A stretch of 64,000 nucleotides of DNA from the NCBI GenBank assembly GCA_019455045.1, contig JACFND010000007.1:1-64000 (forward strand), written 5' to 3'. Made by a program: the position numbers and the translations under genes. The stretch comes from Flavobacteriia bacterium (GTDB lineage: Bacteria > Bacteroidota > Bacteroidia > Flavobacteriales > Weeksellaceae). How positions within the stretch are numbered: position 1 is the stretch's first letter; every line of letters starts with the position of its first letter. Shown here in pieces: positions 26,960 through 34,005 of this stretch. The notes under the pieces are model-generated. The model was not told the origin of the DNA. It searched no databases and saw only the letters and a list, made by a program, of their open reading frames with translations.

Positions 26960-27111
26960 AATTCAAACTCGATTGCAGCCAAATTAAAAACCGATAATCG
27001 GCTGCGTTTTATTTTTTTTAAAGATTTGCGAAGATACGAATTTTTGAGATTCCAAGGTTTTGAATATAAAAAAATTGATCGGTTTTCAAATGATTTTTTG
27101 ACGAACTGATG

Positions 27112-27149
27112 CTGATAAAATTCATACCAACCGACTGATATTATTCATA
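27112..27149. promoter_or_regulatory. Two direct repeats upstream of nirK (FNR-like half matches)
   Basis: CTGATAAAATTCATA (27112-27126) and CTGATATTATTCATA (27135-27149), 13 of 15 identical and 23 bp apart. Each contains TGAT-N4-TTCA, close to the FNR/DNR core TGAT-N4-ATCA. They probably bind a Crp/Fnr regulator. Confidence 0.4.
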
Positions 27150-27178
27150 GTAAATTAAAAGATAGAAAAGTCTTTTAT

Positions 27179-27194
27179 TATGACCTTTGTATCA
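27179..27194. promoter_or_regulatory. Degenerate TATGAC operator upstream of nirK
   Basis: TATGACCTTTGTATCA: the left half is identical to the nos and FAS1 operators, the right half is degenerate. It is preceded by AAAAGTC and TTTTA as in the nos promoter. The CCTTTG here could also be part of a -7 box. Confidence 0.35.
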
Positions 27195-27228
27195 GAAATA
27201 AAACTAGAAAAATTAAAAACAATTGGAT

Positions 27229-28281
27229 ATGAAAACAATATTTCGCACATTGATTATTTCGGCACTGGTCACGATGGGTGGCTGCAAGCAGAACAATTCT
27301 CTTTATGCCGATTCGGGTGAAAACGGTGAAAACATCAAAACGGACGGAACCACCCAGGTGATGGATCTGGTTGCTCCTCCTTTTGTTCAGGCGGCAGTTG
27401 GCGACAGAAGCGCAAAGAAACTGGTGGTAACGCTTGAAATCCTTGAAAAAATCGGTGAACTTGCTGACGGTACACAGTATAACTTCTGGACTTTTAACGG
27501 AACCGTTCCCGGAACTTTTATCCGTGCAAGAGTCGGTGACGAAATTGAGCTTCACCTGAAAAACAATGAAAACAACAATCTTCCGCACAACATCGACCTT
27601 CATGCTGTGAACGGTCCCGGCGGAGGTGCTGAAGCATCTTTTGTAACGCCCGGAAAAGAAGGCAGTTTTACTTTCAAAGCGCTGAATCCCGGCCTGTATG
27701 TTTATCATTGTGCAACTGCTCCTGTGGGCATGCACATTGCAAACGGAATGTACGGTCTGATTCTGATCGAACCCGAAGGAGGTCTTCCAAAAGTTGACAA
27801 AGAATTCTACATTATGCAGGGAGATTTCTATACCAAAGGAAAATTTGGAGAAAAAGGTCTTCAGGAATTTGACATTGACAAAGCAATCGACGAACATCCG
27901 GAATATGTGGTATTCAACGGAAATACAGGTTCACTTTTGGGCGACAACGAACTGCTGGTAAAAACCGGTGAAACCGTCAGAATTTTCTTCGGAAACGGAG
28001 GTCCGAATCTTACTTCCTCACTTCACCTGATTGGTGAAATCTTTGACCGTGTGTATGTGGAAGGCGGAACAACCATTACAAAAAACATTCAGACCACAAG
28101 CGTTCCTGCGGGCGGTGCTGTGATTGCAGAATTCAAGGCAGATGCTCCGGGTGAATATGTATTGGTCGATCACGCAATTTTCAGAGCATTCCACAAAGGT
28201 GCTTTGGGTAAAATCAAAGTGACCGGCGAAGACAACCAAAATGTTTTCAAGAAAAACGAACCAATCAAAAACGCACTGTAA
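27229..28281 (+). CDS. nirK: Copper-containing nitrite reductase NirK
   Basis: 350 residues from the ATG at 27229 (a TTG lies at 27223). It reduces nitrite to nitric oxide in the periplasm. The signal peptide ends in VTMGGC, a lipobox, so the enzyme is probably membrane-anchored. Two cupredoxin domains are present. Visible ligands: H120, C161, H169 and M174 for type 1 copper ([24 protein letters not shown]), D123 as the catalytic Asp, and H125 and H160 for type 2 copper; the third type 2 His and the catalytic His lie in LHLIGEIFD and the region following it. It leads a four-gene plus-strand unit with nirV-like, SCO and cytochrome c genes. Confidence 0.95.
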   Translation: MKTIFRTLIISALVTMGGCKQNNSLYADSGENGENIKTDGTTQVMDLVAPPFVQAAVGDRSAKKLVVTLEILEKIGELADGTQYNFWTFNGTVPGTFIRARVGDEIELHLKNNENNNLPHNIDLHAVNGPGGGAEASFVTPGKEGSFTFKALNPGLYVYHCATAPVGMHIANGMYGLILIEPEGGLPKVDKEFYIMQGDFYTKGKFGEKGLQEFDIDKAIDEHPEYVVFNGNTGSLLGDNELLVKTGETVRIFFGNGGPNLTSSLHLIGEIFDRVYVEGGTTITKNIQTTSVPAGGAVIAEFKADAPGEYVLVDHAIFRAFHKGALGKIKVTGEDNQNVFKKNEPIKNAL

Positions 28282-28312
28282 TCAGATTCAATAATTTTCT
28301 TCAAACAAAAAG

Positions 28313-29149
28313 ATGAAAAGCCTACTGAAAATATCATTCGCAATCATTTCAATCGCGATACTGACTTCCTGCTACAATCGTGTAAGTGTGGCAGCGAAGG
28401 AAGCACCGGCGGTGACACCAAAAACGCTGAGTCCTGTTAAATCCGACAAAAAGATGATCAGCATCGAAGGCGGAACCTATATGGGTTTTCTCGGAAAGGA
28501 TTCAGGCAGGATTGTTCAGGTCAAATCTTTTCAAATTGATGAAAGCCCGGTTACAAATTCAGAATTTCTTGAATTCCTGAGAAAAAACCCGCAGTGGACA
28601 CGTTCACAGGTGACAAAACTGTATGCAGATGATGCCTATCTGCACAACTGGCAGGGAGATTATGAAATTCCGGCAGATGCAAAACCCGAATCACCGGTCA
28701 CCAATATTTCATGGTTTGCAGCAGAAGCCTATGCAAAAAGTGTCGGCAAAAGACTTCCGACCATAGACGAATGGGAATATGCGGCACTGGCTGATGGAAA
28801 TTCAAAAGATGCATCCGGAAAACCTGAATTCACCCAATACATACTGAATTCTTATCAGAAAAAGGGAATGTACAAAGAAGCAATCAAACAGCAGAAACCA
28901 AATTATTACGGACTGTATGACCTGTACGGAATGGTTTGGGAATGGACAGAAGATTTTAATTCGGTGATGATCAGCGGCGAATCAAGAAACGACAGTTCAA
29001 AAAACGAAAGTCTTTTCTGTTCGGGCGCCGCGGTGACCACCAGCGATTTGACCAATTACGCGGCGTTTATGCGCTATGCGATGAGGGGAAGTTTAAAAGC
29101 AGATTATTCGGTGAATAATCTTGGGTTCAGATGTGCAAAAGATTTATAA
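28313..29149 (+). CDS. nirV: NirV-like formylglycine-generating-enzyme-family lipoprotein
   Basis: 278 residues. The signal peptide MKSLLKISFAIISIAILTSC ends at a lipobox Cys. The body is an SUMF1/FGE-type domain: SIEGGTYMGFLGKDSG, FQIDESPVTNSEFLEFL, GKRLPTIDEWEYAALADG, GMVWEWTEDF, and the final NLGFRCAKDL. Domains of this family next to nirK are called NirV. The active-site cysteines of true FGE are not evident, so sulfatase activation is unlikely; a role in nirK maturation is inferred from association only. 31 bp after nirK. Confidence 0.85.
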   Translation: MKSLLKISFAIISIAILTSCYNRVSVAAKEAPAVTPKTLSPVKSDKKMISIEGGTYMGFLGKDSGRIVQVKSFQIDESPVTNSEFLEFLRKNPQWTRSQVTKLYADDAYLHNWQGDYEIPADAKPESPVTNISWFAAEAYAKSVGKRLPTIDEWEYAALADGNSKDASGKPEFTQYILNSYQKKGMYKEAIKQQKPNYYGLYDLYGMVWEWTEDFNSVMISGESRNDSSKNESLFCSGAAVTTSDLTNYAAFMRYAMRGSLKADYSVNNLGFRCAKDL

Positions 29150-29159
29150 ATTTGTAATT

Positions 29160-29741
29160 GTGAAAAATAGCATATTGATGTTGCTCCTGATGTTCGGTAT
29201 TGCGGGATGCAGTCAAAATGAAAAAGAATCAAATACCGAAATCGCACAAAATTCGGTTTTTCAGCTGAATTCAAACTGGGAAAACCAGGACGGACAGCAG
29301 ATGAAACTCGCCGATTTGAACGGAAAGACAGTGGTGATGGCAATGATTTACACAAGCTGTAAAACCGCATGCCCGAGACTGACCGCAGAGATGCGCGACA
29401 TTGAAAGAAGTTTGGGAAAATACGATCCGAAAAAAGTCAGACTGGTTTTGGTTTCGATCGATCCGGAAGTGGATACACCCGAAAAAATGAAGGAATATCT
29501 GAAACAAAATGATTTTGACGGAGAACAATGGCTGTTTCTGAGAGGTGACGAATCAAGTACAAGAGAATTTGCAAATGTACTTTCGGTCAAATACAAACAG
29601 ATTTCGCCGATTGATTTTTCACATTCAAACATCATCAGCGTATTTTCTGACCGGGGTGTGCTGACATTTCAGAAAGAAGGTTTGAACAGTGATGTGAACG
29701 AAATCGTAACCGAAGTAAAAAAACAATTAAAGAACTCATAA
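29160..29741 (+). CDS. SCO1/SenC-family copper chaperone lipoprotein
   Basis: 193 residues from a GTG start at 29160 (VKNSILMLLLMFGIAGCSQN), chosen because it begins the signal peptide and follows the nirV stop by 10 bp; upstream starts would run into nirV. Lipobox C17. Thioredoxin-like fold with the copper motif C67-x-x-x-C71 in IYTSCKTACPRL and a downstream His in DFSHSN, as in SCO proteins that deliver copper to CuA or act as thiol-disulfide reductases. In this position it probably supplies copper to NirK or NosZ. Confidence 0.88.
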   Translation: MKNSILMLLLMFGIAGCSQNEKESNTEIAQNSVFQLNSNWENQDGQQMKLADLNGKTVVMAMIYTSCKTACPRLTAEMRDIERSLGKYDPKKVRLVLVSIDPEVDTPEKMKEYLKQNDFDGEQWLFLRGDESSTREFANVLSVKYKQISPIDFSHSNIISVFSDRGVLTFQKEGLNSDVNEIVTEVKKQLKNS

Positions 29742-29756
29742 CAAAAATTAAATACA

Positions 29757-30176
29757 ATGAAGAAAATTATTTTAGCATTCGGCTTTTTGGCTTTTGTATT
29801 CTCCTGCTCATCAAAAGAACAACCAACCGGAGAGGATGTGACCATCGATTATGCAAATGCATCAAAAGATTATGTTGAACAGCCTGCAGCCGGTGATGCA
29901 ACTGCTGAAGCAGGTGCAGCAGGATCTGACGACGGACTGGCGATGATCGAAGCTTCTGACTGTCTAGCCTGTCACAAAGTTGACACAAAGGTGATCGGAC
30001 CGAGCTATCAGGAAGTGGCAGAAAAATATTCTGAGGCTGACATTGATATGCTGGCTCAGAAAATCATTGACGGCGGTTCGGGAAACTGGGGCCAGGTGCC
30101 GATGACTCCGCATCCGGATGTGAATATGGACAAAGCGAGAACAATGGTGAAATATATTCTTTCGCTGAAAAAATAA
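29757..30176 (+). CDS. Lipoprotein c-type cytochrome
   Basis: 139 residues. Signal peptide with lipobox (AFVFSC, C17), a 40-residue Ala/Gly/Asp-rich flexible linker, then a single haem c domain with C69-L-A-C-H73 (SDCLACHKVDTKVIGPSYQE). The likely distal ligand is the Met in GQVPMTPHPDV. It is an anchored electron carrier, a plausible donor to NirK. Last gene of the nirK unit, followed by a strong terminator. Confidence 0.9.
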   Translation: MKKIILAFGFLAFVFSCSSKEQPTGEDVTIDYANASKDYVEQPAAGDATAEAGAAGSDDGLAMIEASDCLACHKVDTKVIGPSYQEVAEKYSEADIDMLAQKIIDGGSGNWGQVPMTPHPDVNMDKARTMVKYILSLKK

Positions 30177-30202
30177 GCAGAAAGAAAATATTCAAAAAAA
30201 TG

Positions 30203-30233
30203 AATGGCAGTTCGAAAGAGCTGCCATTTTTTT
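30203..30233 (+). terminator. Terminator after the nirK unit
   Basis: AATGGCAG (30203-30210), a 10-nt loop, CTGCCATT (30221-30228) and a T tract. Confidence 0.8.
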
Positions 30234-30369
30234 ATGAAAACTGCAATGATTTGATAAATGTAGAGACGTACGGCCGTACGTCTCTACGGTATAAACCTGA
30301 ATATATTCTTTAATTTTATAGGGAATCCCGAACAGTTATTTAAGTTCGAAAGAGCTGCCATTTTTTTAT
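30209..30369. repeat. 27-bp direct repeat flanking a palindrome
   Basis: The right part of the terminator (30209-30235) is repeated exactly at 30343-30369, 134 bp away; the second copy overlaps the rluD stop codon and lacks the left terminator arm. The perfect palindrome at 30260-30287 lies between the copies. Confidence 0.75.
30260..30287. repeat. 28-bp perfect palindrome (REP-like)
   Basis: Starts GTAGAGACGTACGG and continues as its exact reverse complement. Similar GTAGAGACG...CGTCTCTAC palindromes are scattered in many bacterial genomes as mobile extragenic palindromes. Confidence 0.7.
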
Positions 30370-31403
30370 TCGGAAATTGAGTGTTTTGAGTAATTTCTCC
30401 ATTTTTCGATCAGTTCCGAAAGGTCTTCGGGAATCGGAGAATCAAAATTCATCCGTTTTCCTGTCTTTGGATGATCAAACCCGAGCGTCTTGGCATGCAG
30501 CGCCTGCCTTGGACAGATTTTGAAACAGTTTTCCACGAACTGTTTGTATTTTGTAAAAGTGGTTCCTTTCAGAATTTTATCGCCGCCGTATCTTTCATCA
30601 TTAAAAAGCGGATGACCGATGTGCCGGAAATGCACTCTGATCTGATGAGTCCTTCCGGTTTCGAGTTTGCATTCGACCAAAGTCACATACTGAAATCTTT
30701 CAATCACCCTGAAATGAGTCACCGCGTGTTTGCCGTGTTCGCCGTCCGGAAATACATCCATCAGCATACGGTCTTTGAAATGACGGCCGATGTTCCCTTC
30801 GATGGTTCCTTCATCTTCCTCAATGCTTCCCCACACCAGCGCATGATACAGCCGATCGGTGGTTCTCGCTTTGAATTGTGAAGTCAGACTCTGCATCGCC
30901 TGTTCAGTTTTTGCAATCACAAGAAGCCCGCTGGTGTCCTTGTCGATCCGATGAACCAATCCGGGTCTTTCAAGTTCAGCGGTCATCGACGGCAAATTGT
31001 CAAAATGATATTTCAATGCATTGACCAAAGTTCCCGAATAATTTCCGTGTCCGGGATGAACGACCATTCCTGCAGCTTTGTTGATTACTGCAACCGATTC
31101 GTCTTCATAGACGATATCGACCGGAATATCCTGTGCGATGATTTCAACTTCGCGCGGCGGTTCGGACAATACGACTTTGATTTCGTCTCCGGGTTTGACT
31201 TTGTAATTAGATTTGACAGGAAGTTCGTTTGCCCAAATCCTGCCTTCGTCTGCTGCTTTTTGAATTTTATTTCGGGTGGTGTCGGGAATAAAATTCATCA
31301 GAAATTTATCGACCCTGAGCGGTTCCTGACCTTTGTCTGCTTTGAACGAATACTGTTCAAACCAGTCTTCGTCAGATTCTTCCGTAAACATTGGTTTGGA
31401 CAT
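30366..31403 (-). CDS. rluD: RluA-family 23S rRNA pseudouridine synthase (RluD-like)
   Basis: 345 residues. An N-terminal S4 RNA-binding domain (LRVDKFLMNFIPDTTRNKIQ) is followed by the catalytic domain with the active-site Asp in GLVHRIDKDTSGLLVIAKTE and the conserved ETGRTHQIRVHF. RluD modifies helix 69 of 23S rRNA; the exact site specificity here is inferred from similarity. The gene starts 1 bp after the PASTA-protein stop codon, so the two are cotranscribed. Confidence 0.92.
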   Translation of the reverse strand: MSKPMFTEESDEDWFEQYSFKADKGQEPLRVDKFLMNFIPDTTRNKIQKAADEGRIWANELPVKSNYKVKPGDEIKVVLSEPPREVEIIAQDIPVDIVYEDESVAVINKAAGMVVHPGHGNYSGTLVNALKYHFDNLPSMTAELERPGLVHRIDKDTSGLLVIAKTEQAMQSLTSQFKARTTDRLYHALVWGSIEEDEGTIEGNIGRHFKDRMLMDVFPDGEHGKHAVTHFRVIERFQYVTLVECKLETGRTHQIRVHFRHIGHPLFNDERYGGDKILKGTTFTKYKQFVENCFKICPRQALHAKTLGFDHPKTGKRMNFDSPIPEDLSELIEKWRNYSKHSISE

Positions 31404-31404
31404 A

Positions 31405-32361
31405 TCAGTCTATTTTCATTCCGCTGGGCTGTTCGTCAGGGATTTCATGGGTTTGCACCTTCTTACTTTCTTTGCCGTTCTTTGGAACATCTTTTTCCTT
31501 TAATTTGAATTCTTCTTCAAATTTTGCAGCTGCGATTGAATCATTCGGTCCAAAATTCCTGAACTGCAGATCCAATTCTTTGATTTTTGATTTCAGGTCT
31601 CCCCTTTCTTTCTCGGACAGCCAGAGATCGATTGGCAATCCCTGATCATAATTGTCGTCGGGAAGCGGATACTGATAAAATACAACCAGTTTTGAACTGT
31701 CGCTCACACCGCCTTCCACATTGATCCGGCCGTTAGCAAATTGTTTTGAAAAAATGGCTGATCTTGCTTCTTCAAGCGGCAGACCGATCAGATTTGGCGT
31801 TTTGACTCCGTATTCGACGCCCCGACCGAGCACCAGATCAACTTTTGAAAATCTCGGCAGCTGGGTTCCCTGAGTAATCTGTTTGCCTCTGAAGATGACA
31901 TCCAGGACGGCATCTTTTGCAATATCGGGTCTGTAAATCGTGTCACCGACTTCCAAACCTGCGAGTTTGAGCTGGGTGTATGCAAGCCGTTTTGATTTCC
32001 CCACAATATCGGGCAGCGAAGTCGGCAGCCATCCTTTTGGATTTGCTTTGATGAAAATCTTTCTTCCTTCCTTAACCTTAAATCCCGTTTCAGGAAAGAA
32101 ATCGAGTATCGCGTGCGGTGCTTTTGAGGAGTCATATCTCACACTGTCGATCTCGTAGGTCAGTTTCAGACTGTCAAGTGTTTTCAGCGCCCGACTCAGA
32201 TTCATTGCCTTCAGATCGGGAATTTCAATTTCCTGATTGTGGTTGGTGTAGCTGTACAGCCAAACCCTGAATATAAAATGGTAGGCACCAAAACAAAACA
32301 GGCCCATCAAAAGCAGACTGGCCCAAAACTGCCATTTTGTAAATGTTTTAAAAAAATTCAC
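31405..32361 (-). CDS. PASTA-domain protein with N-terminal membrane anchor
   Basis: 318 residues. One membrane segment (FWASLLLMGLFCFGAYHFIF) then three PASTA-like repeats: EIEIPDLKAMNLSRALKTLD, LPDIVGKSKRLAYTQLKLAG and TPNLIGLPLEEARSAIFSKQ. The C-terminal 70 residues are charged and low-complexity. PASTA domains bind peptidoglycan-like ligands. Unlike PknB-type proteins, no kinase domain is attached, and unlike PBPs no transpeptidase is present. Position before rluD is common in Bacteroidota. A cell-envelope role is inferred. Confidence 0.85.
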   Translation of the reverse strand: MNFFKTFTKWQFWASLLLMGLFCFGAYHFIFRVWLYSYTNHNQEIEIPDLKAMNLSRALKTLDSLKLTYEIDSVRYDSSKAPHAILDFFPETGFKVKEGRKIFIKANPKGWLPTSLPDIVGKSKRLAYTQLKLAGLEVGDTIYRPDIAKDAVLDVIFRGKQITQGTQLPRFSKVDLVLGRGVEYGVKTPNLIGLPLEEARSAIFSKQFANGRINVEGGVSDSSKLVVFYQYPLPDDNYDQGLPIDLWLSEKERGDLKSKIKELDLQFRNFGPNDSIAAAKFEEEFKLKEKDVPKNGKESKKVQTHEIPDEQPSGMKID

Positions 32362-32496
32362 AAATTCGAATATTTAATCATCTTAAAATGCCGGATTTGA
32401 TTTTTCAATTTTTTCCGACAGATTGACAAACTTACACAAATTTCATTTCAATTATCGGGCCCGAATTCCAATTTCTTTTGAAACGGACCAATGAAT

Positions 32497-32868
32497 TTAT
32501 CTTTCTTTGTAAAACTGACCTTCTGAATCATTGGTAAACAGGCGTCCGCTTCTTCCGTCCACAAACATTTCCCAGCCATAGTTTCCGTCAGAAAAAACAG
32601 GATTTCCTTTGTCGCTGGTTCCTTTTGGATCCAATTCAACTTCCTGACCGTCAATTTTCAGTTTGATTGCAAATTCATCTCCTTTCGGAAAGAAGGTCAG
32701 TACAACGGTATCTCCTTTTTCGGTGGACATAATTTTGGTCACATTCATCGGATCGTCATTCTGAACATTTTCCGACTGTGTTTCGGCAGTAGTTTCTTCT
32801 TTGCTGCCGCAGGCTGTGAGTGAAAATGCCAGCATCATTAAAATTGAAATTTTGAACAGATTCTTCAT
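32497..32868 (-). CDS. Hypothetical lipoprotein
   Basis: 123 residues. The signal peptide MKNLFKISILMMLAFSLTAC ends with a lipobox Cys, followed by a Glu/Thr/Asn-rich linker and a small strand-rich domain (DTVVLTFFPKGDEFAIKLKI, GWEMFVDGRSGRLFTNDSE). I do not recognise the family. It is a monocistronic gene upstream of the PASTA-rluD pair. Confidence 0.7.
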   Translation of the reverse strand: MKNLFKISILMMLAFSLTACGSKEETTAETQSENVQNDDPMNVTKIMSTEKGDTVVLTFFPKGDEFAIKLKIDGQEVELDPKGTSDKGNPVFSDGNYGWEMFVDGRSGRLFTNDSEGQFYKER

Positions 32869-33266
32869 TTAAATTTTTTTGGCAAATATACAATTAAGCA
32901 GTTCAACATTTGACACTCACAGCCTGTTTAAATTTTCCGAAAAATAATATTTGAGCTGTTTCAACTCATCTTTGCAGTTTTTTTATGTTCCATTGGGCCT
33001 GTTTTTTCCTTTTCATTCTTGATTTATCCGGATAATTCTTGAAATTAAAGAACAAAAAATCCATCTCAAAATTCCTGTAAAAAAATTGCAATAAAATAAA
33101 AACAGGCTCTTAAAAACAAAGCTTTAAAAATTTATTTCGGCGTCATTGAATTTCAAATTAATATTTTCTGAAGACCTTATTTTCAACTGTTATTCAATTG
33201 TAAGATTAATTTGTTATATTCCAACTCATTAAATCAATAAAAACCTGCAAAAAATCACTAATAAAA
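32869..33266. other. Intergenic, no gene seen
   Basis: About 400 bp of AT-rich DNA between the lipoprotein gene and the nos promoter. No open frame with a start, tRNA or clear repeat was found. Confidence 0.5.
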
Positions 33267-33295
33267 GTCATATTTTAAGTATGACCTGCGTCATA
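33267..33295. promoter_or_regulatory. Operator of the nos operon (TATGAC-N4-GTCATA)
   Basis: A perfect inverted repeat TATGACCTGCGTCATA at 33280-33295, with an additional GTCATA half-site at 33267-33272. Its centre is about 41.5 bp upstream of the start site predicted from the -7 box at 33317, the typical position of a Crp/Fnr-type activator. Confidence 0.65.
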
Positions 33296-33316
33296 GAATG
33301 CAGCATCCAATAGACT

Positions 33317-33324
33317 TACCTTTG
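33317..33324 (+). promoter_or_regulatory. -7 promoter box of the nos operon
   Basis: TACCTTTG fits TAnnTTTG. No good -33 box is present, in keeping with activator dependence. The leader to the first ATG is about 165 nt. Confidence 0.6.
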
Positions 33325-33339
33325 TTTCATCAAAAAAAA

Positions 33340-33455
33340 GAGCCCGAGGTATTAAATAAAATTTATTTGGTCAAAAACTGAAAAAACTTTAATTTAACAT
33401 CAAATTGTAAACAGTTGAAAGGACGCTAACGGGCTCCACGGTCTTTCAGCTTAAC
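33340..33455 (+). other. Structured leader of the nos operon, possible pseudoknot
   Basis: TGAAAGGAC (starting at 33417) can pair with GTCTTTCA (ending near 33450) with one bulged G. The loop contains CGGGCTC (33430-33436), exactly complementary to GAGCCCG at 33340-33346 near the 5' end of the transcript. No known riboswitch consensus was recognised. Confidence 0.35.
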
Positions 33456-33493
33456 GGAATGAAACAAACAGGACCCACAAAAATGAAAAAATT

Positions 33494-33979
33494 ATGAAAA
33501 ATTTAAAACCTTTGTTCTTGAGTGCTTTTTCGGCAGCAGTTTTATTTTCATGCGGAGAAGGAAATAAAACAGCCGGAGAAGGAGGTGACAAAAAAGAAGT
33601 TGTAGTAGCAGATTCAAACCCCTCTGATTACGATCCGCAAAGAGGAATTGGAAAGTGGGACGAAACAAATGTTGATGTAAGCTCATTTGACCCTGCTTTG
33701 GCTGCGGAAGGCAAAAAGATTGCCGACACGAAGTGTACTTCATGCCACAAAATGACAGACGAGAGACTGGTTGGTCCGGGATGGAAAGGGGTGACCGAAA
33801 GACACAAACCTTATTGGATTATGAACTTTATTACCGAGCCCGACCCGATGATTGATGTGGACCCCAAACTTCAGGAACAGCTGGAACTCTGTTTGGTGAG
33901 AATGCCCAATCAGAATCTGACCGATCAGGACGCGCGTGCCATCGTGGAATTCATGCGTGAAAATGACGGTGCAAAATAA
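33494..33979 (+). CDS. Lipoprotein c-type cytochrome of the nos operon
   Basis: 161 residues. Lipobox at C20 (AAVLFSC), an acidic linker, and a haem c domain with C81-T-S-C-H85 (DTKCTSCHKMTDERLVGPGW) and probable Met ligand in CLVRMPNQNL. Clade II nos clusters usually contain one or more such cytochromes, which feed electrons to NosZ. First gene of the operon, 26 bp before nosZ. Confidence 0.9.
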   Translation: MKNLKPLFLSAFSAAVLFSCGEGNKTAGEGGDKKEVVVADSNPSDYDPQRGIGKWDETNVDVSSFDPALAAEGKKIADTKCTSCHKMTDERLVGPGWKGVTERHKPYWIMNFITEPDPMIDVDPKLQEQLELCLVRMPNQNLTDQDARAIVEFMRENDGAK

Positions 33980-34005
33980 CCGAATAACATCAAAAACTAT
34001 ATCAA

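Noticed and set aside
27178-27897. 239-codon minus-strand frame opposite nirK
   Set aside because: Shadow of nirK codon usage; Phe/Cys/Ser-rich composition typical of antisense frames. The same applies to 35056-35760 opposite nosZ and 15704-16441 opposite the secreted gene and sufB.
32455-32464. TCGGGCCCGA palindrome downstream of the 32497 lipoprotein gene
   Set aside because: Ten bases only and without a T tract; too short to call a terminator or operator.
33340-33455. c-di-GMP (GEMM) riboswitch in the nos leader
   Set aside because: A GGACGC stretch is reminiscent, but the conserved GCACAGGGCAAACC portion and the tetraloop receptor are absent.
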